Assembly: GCF_030400225.1 (NCBI RefSeq)
Contig: NZ_VJYB01000002.1
Span: forward strand, 376,207 to 440,206
DNA: 64,000 bases
Direction of reading: 5' to 3'
DNA from: Lactobacillus sp. UCMA15818
GTDB taxonomy: Bacteria > Bacillota > Bacilli > Lactobacillales > Lactobacillaceae
The notes below the pieces were generated by a model. That model saw only the letters and a list, made by a program, of their open reading frames with translations, searched no databases and had not been told where the DNA came from. Every line of letters begins with the position of its first letter. The first letter of the stretch is position 1. The translations under genes were made by a program, and so were the position numbers. Below are positions 54,302-63,934 of the stretch, piece by piece.

Positions 54302-55237
54302 CTAAATAAATAAGTTACTAATAAAAAAAATGAACGGAATAGTGATAAGACTCAAGAGAGTTGAAATCCCCATCAATGTAATTGCAGGGCTAACGTTATC
54401 GTGAATTTGAAGCGTAAACAAGACAACTATTCCGCCAACTGGACAGGCCATCATTAGAATTATTGTTGATAACGCAAGACCACTTATCCCAAGCAAAGGC
54501 ATAATAATAAGCGTTAGTAACGGATAGAATATATTACGAAGAATTAGTGAGATAATGATTGGGCGGGTTAACTTGCATTTTTTAAGGCTAATATTGGCCA
54601 AACTATTTCCGATTACAAGCATCGAAACTGGGGTATTAATTGAACTAATATACTTAATAATTTGATTAAGTAGTGCAGGTAATTCAATTGAGAAATAAAA
54701 AATATTCAGACCCAAAATAATGGCAATAATATTGGGATTAGACAGAACTTTACGAAATTTTTGGCTAATACTATGTTCGGTTTTTGATGTGACAAACATT
54801 GATATGCCATGTGTCCAATTAAAAAGATTGAAGAAAATCAAAGGAACCACAGCGTAGAAGACACCGCTAGAACCAAATAAGGAGCTAACAAGTGGAATAC
54901 CTATAAAACCAGCATTGGAATATACGCTACTAAATTTTGATATTCGACGCATATTGCGATCTTTAACGTGTTTGAATATGAGACTGGACAAAAAAATTTG
55001 AACTAAATACAAAATGAATGTTCCAAGTGCAATCATTAAAAAGATATGTACGCGGCTGGCAGAGTAAGGAGTTTCAAAAGATTTGATAATTAGGCATGGA
55101 GATACAATGTAAAGCAAAATATTGGTTAGATCATTGGCAGTTTGTTCATGAAGGAATTTCAACTTATTAGTTAAAACACCAACTAACATTAAACCAAACA
55201 TCAGGATAATTTGATTGAATAACAAGTCGATATTCAT
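54302..55237 (-). CDS. AEC family transporter (auxin efflux carrier/malate permease type)
   Basis: A 311-residue integral membrane protein with about ten helices in two five-helix halves (LMFGLMLVGVLTNKL at the start; LALSTIILMMACPVGG near 270). Members move malate, other organic acids or unknown compounds by secondary transport; the substrate is not readable. Pro/Gly breaks are in the expected places. ATG 55237. It precedes the MarR regulator, its likely local controller. Confidence 0.88.
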   Translation of the reverse strand: MNIDLLFNQIILMFGLMLVGVLTNKLKFLHEQTANDLTNILLYIVSPCLIIKSFETPYSASRVHIFLMIALGTFILYLVQIFLSSLIFKHVKDRNMRRISKFSSVYSNAGFIGIPLVSSLFGSSGVFYAVVPLIFFNLFNWTHGISMFVTSKTEHSISQKFRKVLSNPNIIAIILGLNIFYFSIELPALLNQIIKYISSINTPVSMLVIGNSLANISLKKCKLTRPIIISLILRNIFYPLLTLIIMPLLGISGLALSTIILMMACPVGGIVVLFTLQIHDNVSPAITLMGISTLLSLITIPFIFFISNLFI

Positions 55238-55342
55238 CTGAATTTTCTCCTTAATAGCTAAAACTGGTATTTTTTGAAAAAATTAAATAATAATGGTTAA
55301 CTAGTTAACTATTATGAAATTGTAACTCTTTTTTGTCAAGAA

Positions 55343-55415
55343 ACTTATGAAACACGTTTATACGGAATAAATAAAGGAGCTGCATCAAAATTTAACTTTT
55401 GACCCAGCTCCCTTA
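55343..55415 (-). repeat. Interspersed repeat copy, short, minus orientation
   Basis: CTTATGAAACACGTTTATACGG (55344-55365) is the tail start reversed; the head GGAGCTGCATCAAAA against TTTTGACCCAGCTCC is at 55376-55411. The remainder of the tail is missing. It lies after yidC and before the transporter gene, both read leftwards, and can terminate yidC. Confidence 0.8.
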
Positions 55416-55461
55416 ACTTCATCCAGCTATACCGTTGTTTACTTACCAACAAACTGTGATT

Positions 55462-56382
55462 CTATTTATTTCGATGTTGTTTTCCCGCATTGCGCGAACG
55501 GTTATTAGTTGATACATTATTATTATTTCCCTTTTTACTCTCAGGTTTTTCAACTACTGGAGTTGCAGGAGTTACTATTTTCTTAGGTGGATTTTTCTTT
55601 AATTCAGCTTCTATTTCTGCACGGATTTTTGGTCGCATTGCATTTACCAAAATAGTTTGCAAACAAGCAAAGATTCCACCAACAAAGAAATACAGTCCCA
55701 AACCAGCAGGTGAGACAAATGTCATTCCGCCTAACATGATTGGTGTGATAAAAAGCATTGACTGCATCTGCTTTTTTTGCTCTGGAGCAACTCCAAGGAG
55801 TGAAAGATAAGCCTGTATCCCATAGATGATAACCGTTAAAACAGCAAGGATAATACTTGGATTTCCTAGATTGATTCCCATGAAAACAGTTTTTGACAAT
55901 TCAGGCGAGTATTGAATTGCTGCGTATAGAGCTGCAAAAATCGGCATTTGAATAAGTAATGGCAAACAACCAATTCCACCTGTCATGGAAATACCATTTT
56001 CACGATACAGTGCCATCATTTCTTGGCTAATTGCTGTCTTTTCTTCAGTTGAGGATGCGTTTTTCTGACGTTCTTGAATATCAGCCATTTGTGGACGAAC
56101 AGAAGCCATCTTCTCTTGCTGGATTGTTGCACCACGGGCTTGTCTTAGCATCAAGGGCATGAGACACATTCTTACAATAAAGGTGATTGCTATTATTGCC
56201 CAACCGTAGCTGCCTCCCATTACACTTGTTAGCCAATTGATAACGTGTTGCGTGGGTATAGCTAAATGATCGTAGATTAAGCCATATGGTTTACCGCTTT
56301 TAGTTCTTTGAACGCAGCCGCTTAAAATCAAAGAAGCGACAACGAACACTGGTAACATAGTAAGACGCTTTATTTTTTTCAT
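55462..56382 (-). CDS. yidC: Membrane protein insertase YidC (SpoIIIJ/Oxa1 type)
   Basis: A 306-residue YidC of the Gram-positive lipoprotein type: the lipobox LSGC has Cys23 after a signal helix. Five membrane segments follow, with the conserved hydrophilic-groove Arg in TFIVRMCLMPLM (near residue 73) and a cytoplasmic loop with TEEKTAISQEMMALY. The C-terminus is long, basic and rich in Asn/Lys. In many lactobacilli there are two YidC genes, one next to rnpA; this copy lies outside that site, so it is the second paralog by context. ATG 56382. Confidence 0.94.
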   Translation of the reverse strand: MKKIKRLTMLPVFVVASLILSGCVQRTKSGKPYGLIYDHLAIPTQHVINWLTSVMGGSYGWAIIAITFIVRMCLMPLMLRQARGATIQQEKMASVRPQMADIQERQKNASSTEEKTAISQEMMALYRENGISMTGGIGCLPLLIQMPIFAALYAAIQYSPELSKTVFMGINLGNPSIILAVLTVIIYGIQAYLSLLGVAPEQKKQMQSMLFITPIMLGGMTFVSPAGLGLYFFVGGIFACLQTILVNAMRPKIRAEIEAELKKNPPKKIVTPATPVVEKPESKKGNNNNVSTNNRSRNAGKQHRNK

Positions 56383-56491
56383 TGTATTGTTCCTTTCAAA
56401 TAAACTACGCTATTTACTATACTTTATATATAGTACTTTTTCAATTACACTTCACAATATAATAATTTATTAAGAAATATTGAATTTTTAA

Positions 56492-56764
56492 CTAAAGGGT
56501 TACTTCAAATGACGTATATTCTTTTATCTCGTTATCAGCAATAGTGTAATTGGAAACACGGCCGCTGGGACTGGGTGACGCGATAATTTTCTTGGCAAAG
56601 TTGTGAACTGCTTGCGGATTACCTTGTGCTTCAATATAGACTGAACCATCACTTTGATTTTTCACGATTCCAGTTATATTTAATTGATCAGCTACCATTT
56701 TTGTACAATAACGGAAACCAACGCCTTGTACTCTGCCCTGGATTGTTATTTTAATAGATTTCAT
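56492..56764 (-). CDS. acyP: Acylphosphatase
   Basis: A 90-residue acylphosphatase, which cleaves acyl-phosphate bonds. The catalytic Arg18 lies in GRVQGVGFRY and Asn36 in VKNQSDGSVYIEAQG, both intact. ATG 56764 has GAGGAG 7-8 bases upstream; an ATG at 56773 is in frame but has no ribosome site. Upstream of yidC on the same strand with a 109-base gap; acyP-yidC adjacency is common in lactobacilli. Confidence 0.95.
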   Translation of the reverse strand: MKSIKITIQGRVQGVGFRYCTKMVADQLNITGIVKNQSDGSVYIEAQGNPQAVHNFAKKIIASPSPSGRVSNYTIADNEIKEYTSFEVTL

Positions 56765-56968
56765 GATAAACACTCCTCGTATTATATAAATTAATTCTTA
56801 CAAATTTTAGTTAGTTACTTGCATTCTGGTTACCACATGATAACTTCTAATTTACCCACTCACATGTTGTTCCGATTAGATGCTTTGTTTCATTATATAT
56901 TAGTATGATTTAAGTTGATCGTTATATGCTATACTTGTTTAGAAATTATTAAATTGGAGAAGATATTA

Positions 56969-57742
56969 ATGGAAATTATCCAGTCACCCCAGAATAAACA
57001 GGTTAAGGAATGGAAAAAGCTTTCTTCTAAAAAAGGACGTTTAAATCAAAAACAATATATTTTGGATGGTTGGCATCTTGTTAAAGAAGCACTGCAAGCT
57101 AATGAAAGTATTCAGCGTTTCTTAATTGTACCAGATTCGCGGTATGTTGATGAATTCAACGAATTTAATGTGACAAAAGCAGAGATTACATATATTTCTC
57201 CTGAAGTTGCCCATGCTTTAAGTGAAACTCCCAGTCCACAAGGTGTTTTTGCGATTATTATGATTGATGAATCGAAAAATGTGCTACCGTCAGATTTAAC
57301 TGGTGCATGGTTGTTGCTTGACAGTGTTCAAAATCCTGGAAATATTGGAACTATGATTCGAACAGCAGATGCAGCAGGTTTCAGAGGTGTTGTATTTGGA
57401 GATGGAACTGGCGATTTGTATCAGCCAAAAGTTGTTCGTTCAATGCAGGGAAGCCAGTTTCATTTACAATTATTGCAGTCTGATTTGACAACTTTCATTG
57501 CTGAACTGAAAAAGAAGGAAATTCCTACGTTTGGGACTGAACTAAACAAGGATGCCAAAAGTTATGACGAGATTGGCAAGTATTCTGATTTTGGGTTAAT
57601 AATGGGTAATGAAGGTAACGGTGTTCAAGCTAAACATTTGGAAATGACTAAGTATAATTTATATATCCCAATCATTGGGCAGGCAGAATCTTTAAATGTG
57701 GCAGTCGCTGCTGGAATCTTAATGTACACCTTAAAAAGCTAA
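56969..57742 (+). CDS. SpoU/TrmH-family RNA 2'-O-methyltransferase
   Basis: A 257-residue SPOUT methyltransferase: an N-terminal L30e-like substrate domain (about 1-95) and a knotted C-terminal domain with LDSVQNPGNIGTMIRTADAA, MGNEGNGVQ and IPIIGQAESLNVAVAAGI, the three SpoU motifs. It is the Bacillus YsgA-like family; the rRNA target is not known with confidence. ATG 56969 has TTGGAGA upstream. It is divergent from acyP, the same order as in several Firmicutes. Confidence 0.93.
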   Translation: MEIIQSPQNKQVKEWKKLSSKKGRLNQKQYILDGWHLVKEALQANESIQRFLIVPDSRYVDEFNEFNVTKAEITYISPEVAHALSETPSPQGVFAIIMIDESKNVLPSDLTGAWLLLDSVQNPGNIGTMIRTADAAGFRGVVFGDGTGDLYQPKVVRSMQGSQFHLQLLQSDLTTFIAELKKKEIPTFGTELNKDAKSYDEIGKYSDFGLIMGNEGNGVQAKHLEMTKYNLYIPIIGQAESLNVAVAAGILMYTLKS

Positions 57743-57843
57743 TTATTAAGATTAGTTTATAAACTTCCAAGTTCAATATTTAATAATTGCAAATTATACT
57801 GATTTAGGTATGATAGAGATAACTTTATTAAGAGGTGTATTGC

Positions 57844-58344
57844 ATGAAAAAGAATGAATGGCAAGATGATTCAGAATATATGAGTTATGTAGGCGAGCTT
57901 CTTGAGACTCCTGAAGTTCAACGATTAGCTGATTTTAAGCAACATTATTTTTCAAATCGTTTAGAGCATTCGATTGCAGTCTCTTTTGATAGTTATCGAA
58001 TTGCGAAGAGAATGCATTTGAATGCTCGTTCAACTGCAAGGGCTGGATTACTTCATGATTTGTTTTATTATGATTGGCGCACAACTAAGTTTGATAATGG
58101 AACGCATGCATGGATTCATCCACGAATTGCTGTACGAAATGCAAAGAAGATTACGGATTTATCCGCAATGGAACGTGATATCATAATCAAGCATATGTGG
58201 GGTGCAACTGTGGCTCCTCCCCGCTATCTTGAAGGCTATATTGTAACGATGGTTGATAAATATGAAGCTACATCTGAAGTTAGTGTGCCTTTATTTAATC
58301 GTTATGAGAGCCGCTTAAAGAAGCATTTAGGTTTTGTGAAATAA
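57844..58344 (+). CDS. HD-domain phosphohydrolase
   Basis: A 166-residue HD protein: HSIAVS, GLLHDLFYYDW (HD pair), THAWIHPRIAVRNAKK, IIKHMWGATVAPP and MVDKYEAT give the order of metal-binding histidines and aspartates of the superfamily. Members hydrolyse nucleotides or cyclic nucleotides; which one is unknown. ATG 57844 has GAGGTG at 9 bases; upstream starts have no ribosome site. It is next to a SpoU methylase and before an HxlR regulator; a terminator at 58353-58392 follows. Confidence 0.92.
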   Translation: MKKNEWQDDSEYMSYVGELLETPEVQRLADFKQHYFSNRLEHSIAVSFDSYRIAKRMHLNARSTARAGLLHDLFYYDWRTTKFDNGTHAWIHPRIAVRNAKKITDLSAMERDIIIKHMWGATVAPPRYLEGYIVTMVDKYEATSEVSVPLFNRYESRLKKHLGFVK

Positions 58345-58352
58345 TAAAGTTG

Positions 58353-58392
58353 GAAAAACTTCGCCTTTTTATTTGACGGTGAGGCTTTTTTC
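58353..58392 (+). terminator. HD hydrolase terminator
   Basis: AAAAACTTCGCC pairs, using G-T pairs, with GGTGAGGCTTTTTT around TTTTTATTTGAC. Confidence 0.75.
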
Positions 58393-58436
58393 GTGTAATT
58401 ATAAATATGTTAGGATAAGTTTTGGAGGTGAAGATA

Positions 58437-58775
58437 GTGCAAAAAGTAGTTGAAACCTATGTTCAATGCCCACGATTTGAAAAAACTTTCGGTATTTTGG
58501 GAAGAAAATGGAATGGGTTAATAATTGATGTTTTATTAACTGAAGGACCTCAACGCTTTCGGGATCTTGCTAACAAGGTCGATAAGTGCAGTGATCGTGT
58601 TTTGGTTGAACGCCTTAAGGAACTGGAAGAAGAAGGACTGCTTGAACGCGTGATATATGAGGATAGTTGCAGGCCAGTTTATAGTTTAACTGAGCGTGGC
58701 GAAAATCTTCGCTGTGTCATGGGTGAATTGCATGATTGGGCAAAAAAATGGTATACACTTGATGATTGCAAGTAA
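58437..58775 (+). CDS. HxlR-family transcriptional regulator
   Basis: A 112-residue HxlR/YodB-type winged-helix regulator: CPRFEKTFGILGRKWNGLII (Cys11 is the conserved N-terminal cysteine sensing electrophiles in YodB/HypR relatives), QRFRDLANKVDKCSDRVLVERLKELEE, and RPVYSLTERG. Two further cysteines, C54-like in DKCS and C in EDSCRP, could help. GTG 58437 has GGAGGTG 6 bases upstream; a TTG at 58422 is a longer option. No dedicated target gene is beside it, and pheST follows. Confidence 0.9.
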   Translation: MQKVVETYVQCPRFEKTFGILGRKWNGLIIDVLLTEGPQRFRDLANKVDKCSDRVLVERLKELEEEGLLERVIYEDSCRPVYSLTERGENLRCVMGELHDWAKKWYTLDDCK

Positions 58776-58778
58776 GGC

Positions 58779-58807
58779 TTGACGGATTACATGTGAGAGT
58801 ATAGACT
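58779..58807 (+). promoter_or_regulatory. pheST T-box promoter
   Basis: TTGACG (58779-58784) and TAGACT (58802-58807) are spaced by 17 bases. The core GGCTTGACGG is the same as in the valS T-box promoter. Confidence 0.6.
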
Positions 58808-58809
58808 CT

Positions 58810-59069
58810 ATAAAGAGTAAAGACATTGACGGAAAATAGTAGGATTTTTTTTATAGTCAGAGAGGAATATATTGGCTGAAATTATTCCATATAAGATTAT
58901 CTGAATTTCATTTCCTTAGTTGCCATCGGAATTTAGTCATAATGAATGATGTGCCGCTTACATGGGCGTTAACATGAAAGTGCTGGGTAGTAATAACATT
59001 TGCGTTATATTAGCTAGAACAAGGGTGGTACCGCGAGACCTCGTCCCTTTGATGGGATGGGGTCTTTTT
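58810..59069 (+). promoter_or_regulatory. T-box riboswitch (tRNA-Phe) before pheST
   Basis: Stem I is present with the GAGAGGAA segment and a candidate specifier TTC (Phe) at 58907-58909 in CTGAATTTCA. The conserved T-box core AAGGGTGGTACCGCG is at 59021-59035. The terminator stem GACCTCGTCCC against GGGATGGGGTC, followed by T5, ends at about 59069. Binding of uncharged tRNA-Phe would relieve termination and raise pheST expression. Confidence 0.92.
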
Positions 59070-59080
59070 GTCTTGAGAGG

Positions 59081-59125
59081 GAAACGGTGCAAAAAGTTAA
59101 ATTTTGATTTGGACTGTTTCTTGAT
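59081..59125 (+). repeat. Decayed interspersed repeat head
   Basis: GAAACGGTGCAAAAAG, then TTAAA, then TTTTGATTTGGACTGTTTC form the palindrome, with a fragment like the tail end (CCCGTTATGT) close by. It lies between the pheST T-box terminator and the pheS ribosome site, so it would be transcribed only when the T-box antiterminates. Confidence 0.6.
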
Positions 59126-59166
59126 AGTTCCCGTTATGTATGAATGAACAAGAAAGGAAAAAACAA

Positions 59167-60213
59167 ATGGACTTAAAAGATAGATTAACAAAACTAAAAG
59201 TTAAAGCTTTAAGTGAAATTGATACTGTTGAAGATTTAAAGAAGATTAATGAGATTCGGGTTAATTTGTTAGGTAAGAAGGGTCCCATCACAGAAGTGTT
59301 GCGCGGAATGAAAGATCTTTCAAAAGAAGAAAGGCCTGTTGTGGGTAGTCTCGCAAATAAGGTGCGTGATGAATTGACAGCAGCAATTACGCAACGCCGT
59401 GAGAAATTAGAAATAAGTAAAATTGCCAGAAAGCTTGAGAAAGAAAAAATTGATGTTACTTTACCCGGTGTTCCAGTCAAGGCGGGACAGCCGCACATTA
59501 TAATGCAGGTTATTGATCAGCTTGAGAAGCTTTTTCTTGGAATGGGTTATCAAGTGGTGGACGGACCTGAAATTGAGGAAGATCATTATAACTTCGAAAT
59601 GATGAACTTACCAAAGGATCATCCTGCACGTGATATGCAAGACACTTTTTATATTACCGAACAAATTTTGATGCGTACACAAACTTCTCCAGTACAAGCT
59701 CGTACCATGGAAAAGCATGATTTTGCTAAAGGCCCATTGAAAATGATTTCACCCGGTAAAGTGTATAGGCGTGATACTGACGACGCGACACATTCTCACC
59801 AATTTCACCAAGTCGAGGGTCTTGTCATTGATCGACATATTACGATGGGCGACTTGAAGGGAACTTTGCAGAGTATCGCACGAACTATCTTTGGGGATGA
59901 GCGTGAAATTAGATTGCGGCCTAGTTATTTTCCGTTTACTGAGCCCTCAGTTGAGGTAGATGTTTCTTGCTTTAAGTGTGGGGGCAAGGGTTGTACTGTC
60001 TGTAAGCAAACTGGTTGGATTGAAGTTTTAGGAGCAGGGATGGTTCATCCGAATGTTTTAACAATGGCAGGAATTGATGCAGAAGTCTACGGTGGTTTTG
60101 CTTTTGGATTAGGCCCAGATCGTTTTGCAATGTTAAAATATGGGGTTGATGATATCCGCGAGTTTTATTTAAATGATGTTCGTTTCCTATCACAATTTGC
60201 GCAGAAAGGATAG
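59167..60213 (+). CDS. pheS: Phenylalanine--tRNA ligase, alpha subunit
   Basis: A 348-residue alpha subunit of the class II (alpha-beta)2 synthetase. It has an N-terminal coiled coil, motif 2 around [21 protein letters not shown], the zinc-ribbon-like [16 protein letters not shown], and motif 3 [13 protein letters not shown] 59167 follows GAAAGGA at 8 bases; ATG 59140 would lie upstream of the ribosome site. Six bases before pheT, in an operon under the T-box. Confidence 0.97.
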   Translation: MDLKDRLTKLKVKALSEIDTVEDLKKINEIRVNLLGKKGPITEVLRGMKDLSKEERPVVGSLANKVRDELTAAITQRREKLEISKIARKLEKEKIDVTLPGVPVKAGQPHIIMQVIDQLEKLFLGMGYQVVDGPEIEEDHYNFEMMNLPKDHPARDMQDTFYITEQILMRTQTSPVQARTMEKHDFAKGPLKMISPGKVYRRDTDDATHSHQFHQVEGLVIDRHITMGDLKGTLQSIARTIFGDEREIRLRPSYFPFTEPSVEVDVSCFKCGGKGCTVCKQTGWIEVLGAGMVHPNVLTMAGIDAEVYGGFAFGLGPDRFAMLKYGVDDIREFYLNDVRFLSQFAQKG

Positions 60214-60219
60214 AGATAA

Positions 60220-62625
60220 ATGAAGGTTTCTACAAAATGGCTCAAGGATTATATTGACTTAGATATTAATCCAGAAGAACTAGCTGAGAAAATTGAAAGA
60301 ACGGCAGTTGAAGTTGACGGTGTTTCTAGACTTGATAAGAATTTAAAGAAGATTGTGGTTGGTGCCACTGTCGAAGTGAGAAAACATCCCGAATCAGATC
60401 ATCTTAATATTTGCCAAGTTGACGTTGGAGCAGCTGAATTATTGCAAATTGTTTGTGGTGCACCCAACATTGCTGCAGGCAAGAAAGTAATTGTAGCGTT
60501 GCCTAATTCACGAATTGCAGGAAATGTGAAAATCAAAAAAAGTAAGATGCGAGGCGAAGTTTCTGAAGGAATGATTTGTTCGCTTCAAGAAATTGGATTT
60601 TCAGAAAGTGTTGTGCCCAAGGCCTACGCTGCCGGAATATACCTTCTTCCAGATGATGCTAAGCCTGGCGAACCAGTATATTCATACTTGGGGATGGATG
60701 AAGACATCATCGACCTTGATGTTACACCAAATCGAGCCGATATGTTGAGCATGAGGGGTACAGCGCATGAACTTGCCGCGATTTATGATCAGAAAGTGAT
60801 CTTAAAGAAGCCTGCATTACAAGAGGATCTAACCGATAAGATTTCTAATTATATTCAAGTGACAGCTGATAAAGAACTATCTCCTACATATTTGCTGCGA
60901 ATTATCAAAGATGTGCAGGTTGAAGAAAGTCCAATGTGGTTGCAAAGACGTTTGTGGAATGCTGGTATTCGCCCAATGAACAACGTTGTTGATGTGACAA
61001 ACTATATTTTACTCGATTATGGTCAACCATTACATTCTTTCGACTATCAGAAAATTGCTGGTAAAGGCATTGAAGTTCGTCTTGCTAAGTCAGGTGAAAC
61101 ATTACGGACACTTGATGAAGAAGAAAGGAAGCTTTTACCAAATGATATTGTGATTGCTGATGATAATGGGCCAATTGCTCTAGCTGGGACGATGGGCGGT
61201 TTAAATAGTGGTATTTCTGCTGAAACACAGGTTATTGCACTCGAAGCTGCTGTTTTCAATTCATCGGCTATTCGTAAAACTGCTAGAAAGCATAATTTGC
61301 ATAGTGAAGCCGCTATGCGATTTGAGCGTGGAATTAATCGCGGAACGGTTGCAGAAGCACTTGATATGGCAGCTCAGTTGATTGCTGAATTGGGCAATGG
61401 GAAAATCGTTGCAGGTGTAGCTGGTACGCAAGATAGTATTCAGCCAGTGATTATTAATATTTCAACTAAAAAAATTAATGATGTGCTAGGTACTGAATTA
61501 CAAATTGCAGAAATCAAGGATATTTTCGAAAGGCTTGGTTTTACAATTGAAGAAGAAAATGGTAATTTCACAGTTTCTGTTCCTGTAAGAAGATGGGATA
61601 TCAGTATTCCCGCAGACTTGATTGAAGAAGTTGCAAGAATTTACGGTTATGATAATTTACCAGCAACATTGCCTAGTGGCGAATTAACACCTGGGAAATA
61701 TACGTATAAACAACAAGTAATTCGGGATACAAGAAGTATTTTGGAAGAATCAGGATTGATGCAGGCAATTTCTTATGGGTTAACTTCAGATAAGAAAGCA
61801 CAAAGGTTTATGATGGAAGATGCTCAATCAACTAGATTGAATTTTCCAATGAGTTCGGATCGAACAACCGTCAGAATGAATCTGATTAGTGGTTTACTGG
61901 ATGATGTTGCTTATAATAATGCACGCAAGGTTTCAGATGTGATGCTATATGAACAGGGACGTGTTTTTTATCGTGATGTGGATAATGATCGGCCGCGCGA
62001 AGTTGAACATGTGGCTGCCGCAATGACGGGGCTATATTCAGCGCAATCATGGCATGATGAGAAGAAGCAGATTGATTTTTATGTTACCAAAGGAATTGTG
62101 GAGCACTTGCTAACTGTGCTGGGGGTTACAGATGTCAATTACAGAGCTTCACAAGAGCATGAAGAAATGCATCCTGGGCGAACAGCTGACATCTTTATAG
62201 GTAATCTCTTTATCGGTTTTGTGGGGGAGGTTCATCCAAATATTTCTAAGGAATATGGGATTGGAAGAACGTACGTCTTTGAACTTGATTTGCAAAAGAT
62301 TATTGACTTTAATAATGAACTAATTGTATATCAACCAGTGTCAAAATATCCTGTTATCACGCGTGACGTTGCAATGGCTGTCGGCAAGGAGATTGCAAAT
62401 GCTGATATTGTTAATTTTATTAAGAAACAAAGTGGCAAAATTTTAAGTAATGTGCAGCTTTTTGATGTTTATGAAGGCGGCAAAATAAGTACTGAACAAA
62501 AATCGTTGGCATATGAGTTAACATACAGTGATAGCTCAAAAACCTTGGAAGATGATGATGTCACCGCTGATTTTGAAAAAGTAATGAGTAAGTTACAAGC
62601 AAAATTTAATGTAGAAATTCGTTAA
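60220..62625 (+). CDS. pheT: Phenylalanine--tRNA ligase, beta subunit
   Basis: A 801-residue beta subunit. Domains in order: an N-terminal region, EMAP-like tRNA-binding OB fold (about 45-150), B3/4 editing domain (DVTPNRADMLSMRG then B3/4), B5 (ISTKKINDVLGTELQ), catalytic-like core, and the ferredoxin-like anticodon-binding domain at the end (YPVITRDVAMAVG near 705). Length is normal. ATG 60220, 6 bases after pheS, with AAGGATAGAG as ribosome site. Confidence 0.97.
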   Translation: MKVSTKWLKDYIDLDINPEELAEKIERTAVEVDGVSRLDKNLKKIVVGATVEVRKHPESDHLNICQVDVGAAELLQIVCGAPNIAAGKKVIVALPNSRIAGNVKIKKSKMRGEVSEGMICSLQEIGFSESVVPKAYAAGIYLLPDDAKPGEPVYSYLGMDEDIIDLDVTPNRADMLSMRGTAHELAAIYDQKVILKKPALQEDLTDKISNYIQVTADKELSPTYLLRIIKDVQVEESPMWLQRRLWNAGIRPMNNVVDVTNYILLDYGQPLHSFDYQKIAGKGIEVRLAKSGETLRTLDEEERKLLPNDIVIADDNGPIALAGTMGGLNSGISAETQVIALEAAVFNSSAIRKTARKHNLHSEAAMRFERGINRGTVAEALDMAAQLIAELGNGKIVAGVAGTQDSIQPVIINISTKKINDVLGTELQIAEIKDIFERLGFTIEEENGNFTVSVPVRRWDISIPADLIEEVARIYGYDNLPATLPSGELTPGKYTYKQQVIRDTRSILEESGLMQAISYGLTSDKKAQRFMMEDAQSTRLNFPMSSDRTTVRMNLISGLLDDVAYNNARKVSDVMLYEQGRVFYRDVDNDRPREVEHVAAAMTGLYSAQSWHDEKKQIDFYVTKGIVEHLLTVLGVTDVNYRASQEHEEMHPGRTADIFIGNLFIGFVGEVHPNISKEYGIGRTYVFELDLQKIIDFNNELIVYQPVSKYPVITRDVAMAVGKEIANADIVNFIKKQSGKILSNVQLFDVYEGGKISTEQKSLAYELTYSDSSKTLEDDDVTADFEKVMSKLQAKFNVEIR

Positions 62626-62632
62626 TCTGATA

Positions 62633-62672
62633 CAAAAAAGCTATAGAGAGTAGTGAATCTGTGGCTTTTTTC
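62633..62672 (+). terminator. pheT terminator
   Basis: AAAAAAGCTATAGA pairs, using G-T pairs, with TCTGTGGCTTTTTT around GAGTAGTGAA. Confidence 0.85.
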
Positions 62673-62777
62673 GTATAGGCTAATTTTTTATACATTAAGT
62701 ATTATTGAATCTTGATGCAAATTCAAGAAATCTTATGTATAATGAACTGGATAGTGTATTTCGAATGGAGGGATACT

Positions 62778-63911
62778 TTGAATAATAAGAATGACGACAA
62801 TAAAGATTTGCAAAGCAATAAGAATACGGATAATAAACTTTTTGCGAATCGAATTGTTCGAGGTGTGTTGCTCCTGATAGTTGTTTTATTAGTTGTTATA
62901 GGAATTATCGGTCATCATTACTTTGAAAGCGCGAAGCAGCCGTTGAGTCCTGGGAGCAGTAAAGTAATCGAGGTTAAAGTGCCAATTGGCAGCACAACTA
63001 AACAAATTGGTAGTATTTTAGAGAATAAAAAAGTAATTAAAAGCGGTTTTGTTTTTGACTATTATGTTAAAGCAAAAAAATATGGACAATTTAAGGCGGG
63101 TTATTATGAGTTAAAACCCTCTATGACTTTAAAGCAAATAGCTCTCAAGTTGCAAAAAGGTGGCGCAAGCGAGTCACAGAATTCGGGGAAAGTGCTTGTC
63201 CGCGAAGGTGTTACAGCTGACCAAATTGGTGATGTAATCCAGAAAAAGACACAATTCAAGAAGAAAGCTTTCCTAGCATTATTGAATAGTAAAACTTTTC
63301 TAAATGAATTAAAGGAACAGTATCCTGATTTGTTGGGATCAGCAGTGGATGCAAAAAATGTAAGATACAAGTTAGAGGGATATCTGTACCCTGCAACTTA
63401 TACTGTCGCAAAGAAAAGTACATTAAAACAGTTAATTACTTCAATGGTTATGAAGACCGATGAAATGATGAAACCTTATTATTCACAGATCAGTAAAAAA
63501 GGGTGGACTGTGCAACAGGTACTAACTCTTGCTTCACTAGTAGAACGAGAGGGTGTAACCGATTCAGACCGGAAGAAGATTGCAGGCGTCTTTGAGAATA
63601 GATTAGACAAGAATATGAAAATCCAGTCAGACATATCTGTTCTGTACGCTCTTGGAAAGCATAAAAAAACAGTTACTTATAAGGATTTGAAGGTTGATTC
63701 ACCTTATAATTTGTACAAAAGTACAGGTGTGGGTCCTGGACCATTTAATAATCCAAGCATTGATTCAGTAAATGCAGTGTTAAATCCAACCGATAGAGAC
63801 AAAAATTATTTGTATTTCATTGCGAATATCAAGACTGGTAAAGTATACTATTCACAAACATATGCGCAGCACCAAAAACTAACTGCTAAGTTAGCAAAAG
63901 ACAATAATTAA
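62778..63911 (+). CDS. mltG: Endolytic murein transglycosylase MltG (YceG-like)
   Basis: A 377-residue membrane-anchored lytic transglycosylase that cuts nascent peptidoglycan near PBP complexes, affecting elongation. It has a charged Asn/Asp/Lys-rich tail, one membrane helix at about residues 27-48, a LysM-like region, and the catalytic loop LASLVEREGVTDSDRKK with Glu256; TGVGPGPFNNPSIDSV is also typical. TTG 62778 follows GGAGGG at 5-8 bases; upstream starts add residues without a ribosome site. The udk gene follows, an arrangement common in lactobacilli. Confidence 0.94.
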   Translation: MNNKNDDNKDLQSNKNTDNKLFANRIVRGVLLLIVVLLVVIGIIGHHYFESAKQPLSPGSSKVIEVKVPIGSTTKQIGSILENKKVIKSGFVFDYYVKAKKYGQFKAGYYELKPSMTLKQIALKLQKGGASESQNSGKVLVREGVTADQIGDVIQKKTQFKKKAFLALLNSKTFLNELKEQYPDLLGSAVDAKNVRYKLEGYLYPATYTVAKKSTLKQLITSMVMKTDEMMKPYYSQISKKGWTVQQVLTLASLVEREGVTDSDRKKIAGVFENRLDKNMKIQSDISVLYALGKHKKTVTYKDLKVDSPYNLYKSTGVGPGPFNNPSIDSVNAVLNPTDRDKNYLYFIANIKTGKVYYSQTYAQHQKLTAKLAKDNN

Positions 63912-63934
63912 AAGAAGCAAAGGAGAAACAAGAA

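Noticed and set aside
59097-59498. 133-codon minus-strand open frame
   Set aside because: It is antisense to the start of pheS and has no promoter or ribosome site.
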